64,000 nt of DNA from an uncultured Oscillospiraceae bacterium (GCA_904396495.1 CAJFOJ010000032.1:151881-215880); one strand, 5' to 3'. Positions 1-8,404 are shown, counted from the stretch's first letter. The notes: generated by a model not told the origin, from the letters alone. Translations and numbers: made by a program.

Positions 1-836
1 CCGCTTTACAGAAAGCGTCAATTACCTCTAACGACGTAGAGTTTATCTTTGGCGGCGACCTATTAAACCAGTGTATCGGTTCTACTTATGGGCTACGGGA
101 TTTTAGGATTCCTTTTGTTGGCATGTACGGCGCTTGTTCCACTATGGCGGAAAGCCTCGCCATGGCATCAATCTTTGTGGATAACCACCTGGCAAACAAC
201 GCTGTGGCGGTCACTTCCTCCCATTTCTGTTCGGCGGAACGGCAATTTCGGTTCCCATTAGAATACGGTGGACAACGTCCTCCCACGGCTCAGTGGACGG
301 CAACGGCATCTGGGGCTGCCATTGTCGGGACCGAAGAAGTGAGCGGTATAAATGTCTATGTCCGTTCAGTCTGCATGGGAACAATCGAAGACCTTGGCAT
401 TACCGATGCCAACAATATGGGCGCCGCTATGGCTCCAGCGGCTGCATCCACCATCAAGACTTTTTTGGAGGACTCGAAAACAAAACCCTCCGACTACGAT
501 TTGATTTTGTCTGGAGACTTAGGTCAGGTGGGGCGGGATTTGCTGCTGGAGCTTTTGCTCAAGGAAAATATCAGCATTTCACAGCAGCACAATGACTGCG
601 GCTTGCTGCTGTACGATCTGGAGAGCCAGGACGTCCACGCTGGTGGGTCAGGCTGTGGCTGCTCTGCCTCGGTGCTCTGTTCCCATATCCTACGGCGGAT
701 GCGGGCAGGAGAACTGAATGAGGTCCTGTTTATGGCTACCGGCGCTTTGATGTCCCCCACCTCTGTCCAACAGGGAGAGAGCATTCCAGGAATTGCTCAC
801 CTTGTCCACCTCTCCACCAGAAAAGGAGGAATTTAG
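1..836 (+). CDS. spoVAD: Stage V sporulation protein AD, 3' part (5' end outside window)
   Basis: The frame is open from the window edge (first full codon at position 3) to TAG at 834-836 and gives the C-terminal ~277 residues of a thiolase-fold SpoVAD protein (full length usually ~335). Recognisable blocks are GMYGACSTMAESLAMAS, SSHFCSAERQFRFPLEYG and the C-terminal GSGCGCSASVLCSHIL. SpoVAD is a subunit of the SpoVA channel, which moves dipicolinic acid into the forespore during sporulation and out again in germination; in Bacillus it binds DPA directly. spoVAE follows 2 bases after the stop and its ribosome site lies inside this reading frame, so the two are co-translated. Family assignment is secure; only the start is missing. 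Confidence 0.95.
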   Translation, partial: ALQKASITSNDVEFIFGGDLLNQCIGSTYGLRDFRIPFVGMYGACSTMAESLAMASIFVDNHLANNAVAVTSSHFCSAERQFRFPLEYGGQRPPTAQWTATASGAAIVGTEEVSGINVYVRSVCMGTIEDLGITDANNMGAAMAPAAASTIKTFLEDSKTKPSDYDLILSGDLGQVGRDLLLELLLKENISISQQHNDCGLLLYDLESQDVHAGGSGCGCSASVLCSHILRRMRAGELNEVLFMATGALMSPTSVQQGESIPGIAHLVHLSTRKGGI

Positions 837-838
837 CG

Positions 839-1204
839 ATGTTTATGGATTTTTTGAAGGCTTTTCTTGTGGGTGGCGCTATCTGTGCCGTCGGCCAAGT
901 TCTCATTGACTATACAAAGCTCACACCGGCGCGAATTCTCGTTTCCTTTGTGGTGGCGGGCGTGGTACTGGGGGCGCTGGGATGGTACCAGCCCCTGGTG
1001 GATTTTGCAGGGGCGGGGGCTTCTGTGCCGTTGACCGGTTTTGGCAACCTGCTTGCCAAAGGTGTACGGGAGGCGGTGGGAAAGGATGGTCTTTTGGGTG
1101 TTCTAACTGGTGGTTTGACGGCAACGGCGGGCGGTATTACGGCTGCTATGATCTTCGGATTGATCGTCGCGCTTATCTTCCGCCCAAAAGATAAGGGAGA
1201 TTGA
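839..1204 (+). CDS. spoVAE: Stage V sporulation protein AE (SpoVAEb-type)
   Basis: 121 residues, very hydrophobic, with about four membrane segments (residues ~5-22, 30-48, 55-80 and 92-115) and a short charged tail. The length and the glycine/alanine-rich segments fit the short SpoVAE (SpoVAEb) subunit of the DPA channel in the inner forespore membrane. The ATG is preceded by an AAAGGAGG-type ribosome site overlapping the end of spoVAD; a second in-frame ATG lies two codons on. It is the last gene of its operon, since a hairpin with a T-run follows directly. Sporulation-specific expression from a promoter outside the window is inferred from the family. Confidence 0.93.
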   Translation: MFMDFLKAFLVGGAICAVGQVLIDYTKLTPARILVSFVVAGVVLGALGWYQPLVDFAGAGASVPLTGFGNLLAKGVREAVGKDGLLGVLTGGLTATAGGITAAMIFGLIVALIFRPKDKGD

Positions 1205-1212
1205 CAGAGTGA

Positions 1213-1240
1213 AAGTCCCACCGACAGGTGGGGCTTTTTT
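1213..1240 (+). terminator. Rho-independent terminator after spoVAE
   Basis: A 10-bp stem (one G-T pair) with a GACA loop is followed by six T residues, directly after the spoVAE stop. It closes the spoVA operon and separates it from the ABC transporter operon. Confidence 0.9.
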
Positions 1241-1397
1241 GTGAGGACAATTTCAGTTATGGCAAGGAGAAAACAAACAGAGTACTTTTGAGTTTTGGTT
1301 GTGATAATTTTCTTCATTGTTGGGAAAATAAATGAAAAGAGCGTCGATTACACTACGATTTTTCCCAAAAAATTATGAGCAGAAAGCGGGGAAAAAG

Positions 1398-2381
1398 ATG
1401 GTTAAATATATTGTAAAACGACTATTATACGTCGTTTTTGTCTTTTTTATCGTCTCCATTATCATGTTTGGGGTCTATAAGATGATCCCCGGTGACCCGG
1501 CGCGGATGATGCTCGATTCGTCCATCTCATCGGTGGACCCGGAGCGGTATGAAGCCATGTATCAGGCAGCCCGAGAGCGGTTGGGGCTCGACAAGCCGTT
1601 GCCGGTTCAGTATATCAGTTGGATTACCAACATGCTGAGAGGCGACTTCGGGTATTCCTCTCAATACAGGGTACCGGTATCCCAACTCATCAAGGAGCCA
1701 ATGCTCAACACCATCAAGCTCAATGTGGTGAGCCTGATATTGGTATTTGCCATTACTATCCCACTTGGAATCGCCACCGCCGTTAAAAAATATTCGGCCT
1801 TTGACAACGCGGTGCAGGTGGGGACAGTGGTGGGATATAGCCTTCCGAGCTTTGTCATCTCCCTCTTGATGATTTTTCTCTTTGCGGTACAGCTCCCCAT
1901 TTTCCCCATCAGCGGCGTCAACAGCCCCGGATTTTCTGGAACCGGATGGGAGCGATTTTTGGATACCGCCTACCACATGTGCCTGCCGGTGCTGGTCATG
2001 ACGTTGAGTTCCCTGGGGGGAATAACAAGGTATGTCCGCAGCGCTATGATCGACGTGCTCCAGATGGATTATATCCGCACTGCCCGGGCAAAAGGCCTGC
2101 CTCAAAAGGTAGTCATCTATTCTCATGCCTTTCGAAATGCCCTCATCCCCGTCGTCACCATCCTAACCAGCTGGTTTGTGGGGATATTTGGCGGTTCGGT
2201 GGTTATTGAATCCATTTTTCAGTGGAACGGTATGGGCAAAGTGATGATTGACGGGCTCAGGCAGTTGGATTTCATGGTGGTACTGGCTATGCAGATGTTT
2301 TATGTGGTAATCACCTTGCTCGGAAACCTGATTATGGATTTGGGGTATTCCCTGGTTGACCCGAGGGTAAAATTGAGTTGA
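1398..2381 (+). CDS. Oligopeptide/dipeptide-type ABC transporter permease, DppB/OppB-like
   Basis: 327 residues from the ATG at 1398, which follows GGGGAAAAAG; an upstream in-frame ATG at 1332 would add 22 basic residues atypical of the family. It has the DppB/OppB layout: N-terminal membrane segment (KYIVKRLLYVVFVFFIVSII), the PGDPARMM motif, an extracellular loop with GDFGYS, then the binding-protein-dependent permease domain with the EAA cytoplasmic loop (RTARAKGLPQKVVIYSHAFRNALIP) and a C-terminal YSLVDPRVKL. It should form the membrane pore with the next gene product and be powered by the two ATPases downstream. The substrate is unknown; peptides or nickel are possible from the family. 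No binding-protein gene is adjacent. Confidence 0.92.
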   Translation: MVKYIVKRLLYVVFVFFIVSIIMFGVYKMIPGDPARMMLDSSISSVDPERYEAMYQAARERLGLDKPLPVQYISWITNMLRGDFGYSSQYRVPVSQLIKEPMLNTIKLNVVSLILVFAITIPLGIATAVKKYSAFDNAVQVGTVVGYSLPSFVISLLMIFLFAVQLPIFPISGVNSPGFSGTGWERFLDTAYHMCLPVLVMTLSSLGGITRYVRSAMIDVLQMDYIRTARAKGLPQKVVIYSHAFRNALIPVVTILTSWFVGIFGGSVVIESIFQWNGMGKVMIDGLRQLDFMVVLAMQMFYVVITLLGNLIMDLGYSLVDPRVKLS

Positions 2382-2409
2382 TGATAAAAAATCTTGAAAG
2401 GAAGGTCGG

Positions 2410-4278
2410 ATGTGCGATGAAAAAGAGGATTCAGCGCTGTATGCCGGCCGTGGTGGCAAGATGAAGGAAGAAAATCAAAAATCCCGGGCGAGCGGTTTGG
2501 GCAACACCTTTCGTCAGCTTTTTATGGGTGCTAACAACGTCCACACCTCGGTTATGGACGAAGAGCAGATGCAAAGTCCCTTCCGCACTATCATCCGAAA
2601 TTTTTTGGGCAACAAAATCGCCATGGCGGGGCTTATCGTCTTTCTGTTTATCCTGCTTTCCTGCTTTATTCTGGCAGCGGTTTTTAACCTGGATACCTCC
2701 TTTCAGGATGTGACCCAGCAGAATATCAGTCCGGGATTTAATATGCTGAACGTTCCCAACAGCCTGCAAAAAAACGTTAAGCAAATTGATGTGGGTGCGA
2801 CTTACAGCATTGGGCTCGACAACGACGGCAAGGTGTACCTCTGGGGGAAGATGGATTCAAAACTCAAACAAATCCCCGACAATATGGGGAAAATCACACA
2901 GGTCTCCGCCGGACAAAATCACGTGCTGGCCCTGTCGGAAGACAATGAAGTCTACACCTGGGGGAACAACCGGTTTACCTTGGATAAAATCCCCTATGAG
3001 GTAAAAAGTCTCGGCAAGATCAAGCAGGTGGAGGCGGGCTATCAGGTTTCCATTGTTTTGTCGGAGGACGGGAGGATGGTTTCCTGGGGCAATGAAAACC
3101 TTTTGGATATTTCCCTTACGGAGTATCAGGGAACTATCGATCAGTTGGTTTCCAACGGAGTGACAGTGTTAGGCCTTACAAAAAGCGGTGAAGTGGTGTC
3201 CATGTCCACCAAACCCAGCCCCTTTTCCCGGATTCCAGAGGAAATCCAGGGGCATGTCGTCGATCTTGCGTCCGCCGACACGGCTGCCATCGCCCTCACC
3301 GACGATGGGAAAGTCCACGTCTGGGGAAACACCCAATACGGCCTCAACGTCTTACCCGAAGAGCTACAAGGGCAAAAAATCACGGATATTGCTGCCGGGC
3401 GATACCATTTTGTCGCTGTCACCAAAGAGGGAAAGGTTTACTCCTGGGGGCGGAACAACTATCATCAAACTGATGTACCCACCTCTCTTGAAAAAGGCAA
3501 AACGGTTGCAGTGTATGCCGGTACCTACCAAAACTATGCGGTAGACGAAAACGGAAGGGCCACCACCTGGGGGCTAAAGGGGTATTTGATGGGCACCGAC
3601 GGGCTGGGGCGCGATGTTTTTTCCCGCCTGGTTACCGGCGGAAGGATGACGTTGACCATCGGCGCCATCGCCGTCATTATTTCCACCTTAATCGGCATCA
3701 TTGTAGGCGGTTTTTCCGGCTATTACGGCGGAAAAATCGACAATCTACTCATGCGTTTTGCGGAGATTGTCGGCTCTATTCCTTTTTTGCCTCTGGCAAT
3801 GATTCTTTCCGCCCTACTGGGGAACAGGGTCTCAGAACTGGGGCGGATTTCGATGATTATGGTTATCTTGGGTGTACTCAGTTGGCCTGGGCTTGCGAGG
3901 CTCGTCCGCGGACAGATTTTGGCAGAGCGGGAAAAGGAATTCGTCACCGCAGCTAAGGCCATGGGCATCCGGGAAATCACCATTATCTTCCGCCACATCA
4001 TCCCCAATGTACTCACTGTTGTTATCGTCAACGCGACGCTCAATTTTGCCTCTGCATTGCTCACTGAATCGGCCCTGTCGTTTTTGGGGTTCGGCGTGGT
4101 GGAGCCAAACCCCACTTGGGGCAACATGCTAACCGGGTCCCAATCCTCCACCGTCATTTCAGATTATTGGTGGAGGTGGGTATTCCCGTCCCTTGCGCTG
4201 AGCTTTGCCACCATCAGCATCAACTTAATCGGAGACGGATTGCGGGACGCCATCGACCCCAAATCAGCGGAACGTTAA
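2410..4278 (+). CDS. DppC/OppC-like ABC permease with an inserted seven-repeat RCC1-like propeller
   Basis: 622 residues, about twice the ~300 of a normal OppC/DppC. Residues ~60-95 hold the OppC_N segment and TM1 (KIAMAGLIVFLFILLSCFIL). Residues ~122-386 are seven ~40-residue RCC1-type repeats, each with pattern AG..HxxALxxDGxVYxWG (visible motifs include VSAGQNHVLALSED, AAGRYHFVAVTKEG and VYSWG). From residue ~391 the permease core resumes at MGTDGLGRDVFSRL with five membrane segments and the EAA loop (AKAMGIREITIIFRHIIPN). In OppC topology the insertion falls in the external TM1-TM2 loop, so the propeller would sit outside the membrane. The start may instead be ATG 2461, which overlaps the stop of a 15-codon ORF (2417-2464). 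A substrate-capture role is inference. Confidence 0.9.
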   Translation: MCDEKEDSALYAGRGGKMKEENQKSRASGLGNTFRQLFMGANNVHTSVMDEEQMQSPFRTIIRNFLGNKIAMAGLIVFLFILLSCFILAAVFNLDTSFQDVTQQNISPGFNMLNVPNSLQKNVKQIDVGATYSIGLDNDGKVYLWGKMDSKLKQIPDNMGKITQVSAGQNHVLALSEDNEVYTWGNNRFTLDKIPYEVKSLGKIKQVEAGYQVSIVLSEDGRMVSWGNENLLDISLTEYQGTIDQLVSNGVTVLGLTKSGEVVSMSTKPSPFSRIPEEIQGHVVDLASADTAAIALTDDGKVHVWGNTQYGLNVLPEELQGQKITDIAAGRYHFVAVTKEGKVYSWGRNNYHQTDVPTSLEKGKTVAVYAGTYQNYAVDENGRATTWGLKGYLMGTDGLGRDVFSRLVTGGRMTLTIGAIAVIISTLIGIIVGGFSGYYGGKIDNLLMRFAEIVGSIPFLPLAMILSALLGNRVSELGRISMIMVILGVLSWPGLARLVRGQILAEREKEFVTAAKAMGIREITIIFRHIIPNVLTVVIVNATLNFASALLTESALSFLGFGVVEPNPTWGNMLTGSQSSTVISDYWWRWVFPSLALSFATISINLIGDGLRDAIDPKSAER

Positions 4279-4302
4279 CCCTGTTGGAAAGGAGAAAGTT
4301 AC

Positions 4303-5310
4303 ATGGCATTGTTAAAGCTCATCGACCTGCATACCTTTTTTGACACCAAAAAAGGCACCGTCAAGGCGGTCAACGGAGTCTCCTATTCGGTGGACGCAGG
4401 CAAGACGCTGGGGGTCGTGGGGGAGAGTGGAAGCGGCAAAAGTGTTTCTGCCATGAGTATCCTCCGATTACTGGACGGCAACGGCAGGATCGACAGCGGG
4501 GAAATCCTTTTCGATGGGAAAAATCTCGTGGATATCCCCATGGAGGAGATGTTAAAAATCAGAGGCAACGAAATATCGGTTATCTTTCAGGAGCCGATGA
4601 CAAGCCTCAACCCTGTTTTCACTATTGAGCGGCAAATCAGCGAGGCATTTTTAATTCATCAGGACATCAGCAAAAAGGAGGCGGCCAAACAATCGGTGGA
4701 AATGCTCCGGGCGGTGAAAATTCCCAACCCGGAGAATGTGGCCAAACAATATCCACATCAGCTTTCCGGCGGAATGAGGCAGCGGGTGATGATCGCTATG
4801 GCGCTGGCCTGTAAACCAAAGCTTTTAATCGCCGACGAACCTACCACCGCCCTCGACGTAACCATTCAGGCACAGATTCTAAAGCTGATGAACGAGCTCA
4901 AAAAAGAACAGGGAACCAGCATCCTCTTTATCACTCATGACTTGGGGGTGATAAACGAAATGGCCGACGATGTGGCGGTCATGTACTGCGGACAGGTGGT
5001 AGAAATGGCGCCGGTCAAAATGATTTTTGGCGGGAGTATCTATTCCCACCCCTATACCGAAGGGTTATTATCCTCAATTCCCAGGCTGGATACACCGCCG
5101 GGAGTCCGACTGGAGGCAATCCCAGGCTCGGTTCCTCATCCACTTAATTTGCCGGAGGGGTGTAAGTTCGCTCCACGCTGCAAATACGCTACTGCCCAGT
5201 GTGTGAGCCGGGAACCGGATTTAGTTCAAATAGAGCCGAATCATTGGGTTCGCTGTTACTATGCTGAGAAGGAAAAACGTTGGACAAAACATAATGACCG
5301 CCCCGATTAA
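4303..5310 (+). CDS. ABC transporter ATP-binding protein, OppD/DppD-like
   Basis: 335 residues, normal length for OppD. Walker A GESGSGKS (residues ~40-47), Q-loop IFQEPMTSLNP, signature LSGGMRQR (~153-160), Walker B LLIADEPTTALD (~175-186), switch histidine in ITHDLG, and the C-terminal oligopeptide-type extension with GCKFAPRC. The family hydrolyses ATP as a heterodimer with OppF to drive import through the DppB/DppC pore. ATG is preceded by AAAGGAGAAAG. All catalytic residues are intact and there is no insertion, unlike its OppF partner. It lies 24 bases after the RCC1-permease gene and ~50 bases before the second ATPase gene, in one operon. Confidence 0.94.
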   Translation: MALLKLIDLHTFFDTKKGTVKAVNGVSYSVDAGKTLGVVGESGSGKSVSAMSILRLLDGNGRIDSGEILFDGKNLVDIPMEEMLKIRGNEISVIFQEPMTSLNPVFTIERQISEAFLIHQDISKKEAAKQSVEMLRAVKIPNPENVAKQYPHQLSGGMRQRVMIAMALACKPKLLIADEPTTALDVTIQAQILKLMNELKKEQGTSILFITHDLGVINEMADDVAVMYCGQVVEMAPVKMIFGGSIYSHPYTEGLLSSIPRLDTPPGVRLEAIPGSVPHPLNLPEGCKFAPRCKYATAQCVSREPDLVQIEPNHWVRCYYAEKEKRWTKHNDRPD

Positions 5311-5361
5311 AGGGCGGAAAACATAGATGATGACAGGCGGCAATCCGCCGGGAGGACTGTT

Positions 5362-6981
5362 ATGGAGCAAAAAAAGGTGTTGCTGAGAATCTCAAACCTC
5401 AAACAGTATTTTCCGCTAAAAAAACATTCACTGAAAGATAAGGAACCCCTTTATGTCAAAGCAAACGACGGCATTTCGCTGGAGATTTACGAAGGGGAGA
5501 CCTTTGGACTGGTAGGAGAATCGGGTTGCGGCAAATCCACCTTTGGGAGAACGCTTTTGCAGCTCTACCGCCAGACCGATGGGAAAACCATGTATTATGG
5601 CCGCTCTCTCGACGACTTGGCGCCTCATTATGTCCAAGACATCCTCAAAAACCTTCCACAGCGAAAAGCAGAAATGGAAAAGCTTCGAGAGCGGTTTAAC
5701 AAACTGGACGCCGAGTACCAAGCCCTTTCTGAGGAAGAGAAAATCCATCGCCACGATGAGCGGCAGCGAACCAAAAAGGAGGCGGACGATGCCTTCCTCG
5801 ACTTGGCGCAACTTGTGGGAGGACTGCTGATCGCGGATGATTTAGAAGCCGTGTCCGCCCTTTTTATGGAAGGTTACCGCATTGCCGCCCAGATCCGACA
5901 TAAGCGGGGAGAGCAGTCTCAACTCCAATTAGACGCGGATATCTTAGCTGACACTGTAAAACGGCGAAGTGATGTGGGGAAAGATATTTCTTCGGCGAAG
6001 AATCGACTCCGGGTGCTGGAATCACGAATCGAACAGAAAAAAAACGAAATCCGAGAGCTTCAAAAAGCGCTGGAAAGTGAGAAATACGCTATCGAAAAGT
6101 TCAGGGATCAATATCGAGACGACCCTCGATACAAGGAGTACGACCATTTCCGGGACGACGGCATCGATTTGGCAAAATTAACTTACCGGGAAATGCGGCT
6201 CTTGCGGAAAGATTTGCAGCTTATTTTCCAGGATCCTTATTCCTCCCTCAATCCCCGCATGACAGTGGGGCAAATCATAGGGGAGGGGCTTTTGGCACAT
6301 CGCTATTACAAAAAAGATGACAATAGAATGCAAAACGCGGTCATGAAGGTCATGGAGGAGTGCGGCCTCGCACCGTATATGATTCACCGGTATCCTCATC
6401 AGTTCTCCGGCGGGCAGCGGCAGCGCATCGGTATTGCCCGGTCGTTGGCACTAAAACCCAAATTTGTGGTCTGCGATGAAGCGGTATCAGCGTTAGATGT
6501 TTCTATACAGTCCCAAGTGATTAACCTTTTGCTTGATTTAAAGGAAAAGGAACATCTCACCTATCTGTTTATCTCCCACGATTTAAGCGTCGTCAAATAC
6601 ATCAGCGACCGGATCGGCGTTATGTATTTGGGGGTTATCGTGGAACTAGCCCCTTCTGCCGATATCTTTTTAAATCCCCGGCATCCCTATACCGAGGCAC
6701 TCTTGTCGGCTATTCCCACTACCGATCAAGGAGAGAAAAAGGAGGCCATTTTGTTAAATGGGGATATCCCCAGCCCGGTAAAACCACCAAAAGGCTGTAA
6801 ATTCCACACTCGCTGCCCCTATGCGACAAAAATTTGTAAGGAAGCGACACCTGCCCTCTTAGAAGCTGCTCCAGGCCATTTCGTCGCCTGCCATCATCAG
6901 AGCGATCCGGATGTGCTGTCCATGTCCCACAAGGTGTCTGTTCAAAATCAGCCTAAAGCGTCGAGAAAGGACGAAACCTAA
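5362..6981 (+). CDS. ABC transporter ATP-binding protein, OppF/DppF-like, with coiled-coil insertion
   Basis: 539 residues against ~310-340 for ordinary OppF. Walker A GESGCGKS lies at ~52-59 and the Q-loop [18 protein letters not shown] only at ~286, where ~200 fewer residues are usual. The intervening ~85-275 is charged and helical ([40 protein letters not shown]), indicating an antiparallel coiled coil in the RecA-like/helical boundary. Signature FSGGQRQR (~347), Walker [13 protein letters not shown] (~367), switch ISHDLS and the C-terminal [11 protein letters not shown] oligopeptide motif are all intact, so it should be an active ATPase. ATG follows GGGAGGA. The next gene starts on the base after its stop. 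Confidence 0.92.
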   Translation: MEQKKVLLRISNLKQYFPLKKHSLKDKEPLYVKANDGISLEIYEGETFGLVGESGCGKSTFGRTLLQLYRQTDGKTMYYGRSLDDLAPHYVQDILKNLPQRKAEMEKLRERFNKLDAEYQALSEEEKIHRHDERQRTKKEADDAFLDLAQLVGGLLIADDLEAVSALFMEGYRIAAQIRHKRGEQSQLQLDADILADTVKRRSDVGKDISSAKNRLRVLESRIEQKKNEIRELQKALESEKYAIEKFRDQYRDDPRYKEYDHFRDDGIDLAKLTYREMRLLRKDLQLIFQDPYSSLNPRMTVGQIIGEGLLAHRYYKKDDNRMQNAVMKVMEECGLAPYMIHRYPHQFSGGQRQRIGIARSLALKPKFVVCDEAVSALDVSIQSQVINLLLDLKEKEHLTYLFISHDLSVVKYISDRIGVMYLGVIVELAPSADIFLNPRHPYTEALLSAIPTTDQGEKKEAILLNGDIPSPVKPPKGCKFHTRCPYATKICKEATPALLEAAPGHFVACHHQSDPDVLSMSHKVSVQNQPKASRKDET

Positions 6982-7179
6982 ATGATTAAAAACCGCATTT
7001 TCCGAATATTAGACGTTTCCAAAAGCGAAGAGGATTTCCGCCGGCGCACTGCGGGGGAAAGTCTGGAAAAGGGTGACCTGCCCGCCATGATCATCGCGGC
7101 ATTTGTCACATTTTTACCAACTTTGCTTCTTTTGTTGGGTTGCTTTGCGTTCATCATCTGGTTGTTTTTCCTAAGATAA
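6982..7179 (+). CDS. Small membrane protein at the end of the ABC transporter operon
   Basis: 65 residues, starting directly after the TAA of the OppF-like gene, so probably translated by reinitiation. Residues 1-34 are charged and cytoplasmic in character (ILDVSKSEEDFRRRTAGESL); residues ~35-63 are one or two tightly packed hydrophobic segments (MIIAAFVTFLPTLLLLLGCF, FIIWLFFL). I do not recognise a family. The position as last gene before the operon terminator suggests an accessory subunit of the transporter, but nothing in its sequence proves this. Confidence 0.75.
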   Translation: MIKNRIFRILDVSKSEEDFRRRTAGESLEKGDLPAMIIAAFVTFLPTLLLLLGCFAFIIWLFFLR

Positions 7180-7199
7180 TATACAGGAGCTCATAAAAC

Positions 7200-7231
7200 A
7201 AAGCCGAAGCGAGTACCCGCTTCGGCTTTTA
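7200..7231. terminator. Bidirectional rho-independent terminator
   Basis: Perfect 11-bp stem (AAGCCGAAGCG and its complement) with a six-base loop and a T-run on the right. The A-rich left flank gives a T-run on the other strand too. It can end the ABC operon from the left and the leftward transcription unit that begins near 8074 from the right. Confidence 0.9.
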
Positions 7232-7324
7232 TCTGCAATTGATTTTGCTGTTCACTTAAATCTGCGAATTTCAAACTGTTTTATCACGAACCTTTTCTCA
7301 AGATTTACATTTCTCTCGTTTTCC

Positions 7325-7549
7325 TTAAGATTCTTCCCAATTCCACTGAAAAGTCAGATAACCGACACGATCGTCTGATTCCTTTCGATAATTGTTTATC
7401 CCTGTTGCCTGCATTACAACAAAACGATTGGGAACTCCTCGGAACAAAATGTAACACTCTCTGTTTTCATAAGGTAAGGGGACCAATTTTAATCTTCGCA
7501 TTTGCTCAGTAGGATAAACCAAAGCCATTCTTTTCTGCATTTGTATCAC
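7325..7549 (-). CDS. Hypothetical protein, 74 aa
   Basis: GTG start at 7549, with a second possible start (ATG) at 7540; the ribosome site is weak. The product has no obvious membrane segment and looks protein-like in composition (RRLKLVPLPYENRECYILFR, VPNRFVVMQATGINNY, VGYLTFQWNWEE). I do not recognise a family. No other good frame overlaps it, a promoter-like pair lies upstream on the same strand (7663-7693), and the bidirectional terminator at 7200-7231 lies downstream. It could be a real small gene or the remains of a longer one. Confidence 0.4.
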   Translation of the reverse strand: MIQMQKRMALVYPTEQMRRLKLVPLPYENRECYILFRGVPNRFVVMQATGINNYRKESDDRVGYLTFQWNWEES

Positions 7550-7662
7550 CCGGCATTTCTTCTTATCACAAAGAATCCGTTTTTTATATTATGGTACAGA
7601 CACTTGGAATGGAATTTTGGTTCCCTTATACTCAGTACATTGGATTCACCATTTTCTTTTAT

Positions 7663-7693
7663 ATTATAAACTCTGTTTGTTTCCCAGAGTCAA
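7663..7693 (-). promoter_or_regulatory. Possible leftward promoter with internal inverted repeat
   Basis: On the minus strand, TTGACT and TATAAT are separated by 19 bases, slightly longer than optimal. The spacer region holds an inverted repeat, ACTCTG...CAGAGT (7670-7690 region), of the kind a repressor might bind. It would serve the 74-codon frame at 7325-7549. Confidence 0.35.
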
Positions 7694-7972
7694 TGATGCT
7701 ATATCAATACATCAAATAGAAAATAATCAATGGTTACCGTTCATCAAAAGTCCGGCAAAACTGCCGTTAAGCTTGAATATGGATTCCTACAAGTTTACTA
7801 CTTTGTAACACTGCTGTCTAGCGAGAATCAAACGAATTTCACGCATCCTTTCAAATATCACACACAATACCTAAAAAAGAGGTCTTTTCGCATGATTTGT
7901 TTTTCCCGCCTTCAGCGCTTACATTGTATCTTTGTAATCGAATCAACTTATTCGAAGGGGACTATTTTTGAT

Positions 7973-8023
7973 TTACGTGTTCTCACCATTGACTCTGACG
8001 AAACAATTCTCTTCAATTTTCAT
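7973..8023 (-). other. 16-codon ORF behind a strong promoter; possible gene relic or leader peptide
   Basis: On the minus strand an AAGAGGGTGAT ribosome site precedes ATG at 8023 and a 16-codon frame (MKIEENCFVRVNGENT). A perfect sigma-A promoter lies ~50 bases upstream (8074-8102). Beyond the stop no frame stays open for long until the 74-codon ORF at 7549, so this is either a true very short ORF or the intact beginning of a decayed gene. The whole 7550-8070 stretch is AT-rich with no other credible gene. Confidence 0.35.
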
Positions 8024-8073
8024 CGGAATCACCCTCTTTACAAATTAGTTGTTTGATTATTTTCTATGGTTAC

Positions 8074-8102
8074 AGTATAGCAGATGAATTAGTTGATGTC
8101 AA
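8074..8102 (-). promoter_or_regulatory. Consensus sigma-A promoter, leftward
   Basis: On the minus strand TTGACA (8097-8102) and TATACT (8074-8079) are spaced by exactly 17 bases. It directs transcription into 8023 and towards 7231, where no long gene is present. Confidence 0.75.
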
Positions 8103-8201
8103 TAGTTTTTTTATAAAAAATGGAATATTTTTATATTTAACATATAAAAAATTACCTTACAATTTTGTTTCAAAAAAGATTTTGCTATTTACAAATAACA
8201 C

Positions 8202-8230
8202 TTGACTTTGACATTTCTTGACGGTACAAT
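8202..8230 (+). promoter_or_regulatory. Sigma-A promoter of the DUF1292 gene
   Basis: TTGACT (8202-8207), 17-base spacer, TACAAT (8225-8230). A leader of ~170 bases follows before the start at 8405. The leader holds a short 15-codon frame beginning at ~8343 that I do not regard as established. Confidence 0.7.
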
Positions 8231-8404
8231 AATAGCAATAGCCAATGGCAGAAATCATAAAGGAATTTGTAGGACGGCGGTTCAATTTTAACACGTTGTC
8301 AACATGTGCCGGATTCATACTGGGCCGGCTCTCAATTACAAATGAAAGGAAGCCTTTTACCGGCGTTCAGAATATTGGCCGGCAACTAGGGCGTGGTGAT
8401 TAGA

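Noticed and set aside
524..784. Open frames antisense to spoVAD, and similar long antisense frames across rpoB, rpoC, fusA, tuf and gdhA
   Set aside because: They lie opposite strongly coding genes with biased third positions, lack ribosome sites and show no protein family features.
7617..8056. Rightward frames of 63 and 108 codons in the AT-rich region
   Set aside because: No ribosome site or promoter in that direction, low-complexity composition, and a consensus promoter points the other way.
8343..8390. 15-codon frame (MKGSLLPAFRILAGN) in the DUF1292 leader
   Set aside because: The ribosome site is poor and nothing supports translation; may be chance.
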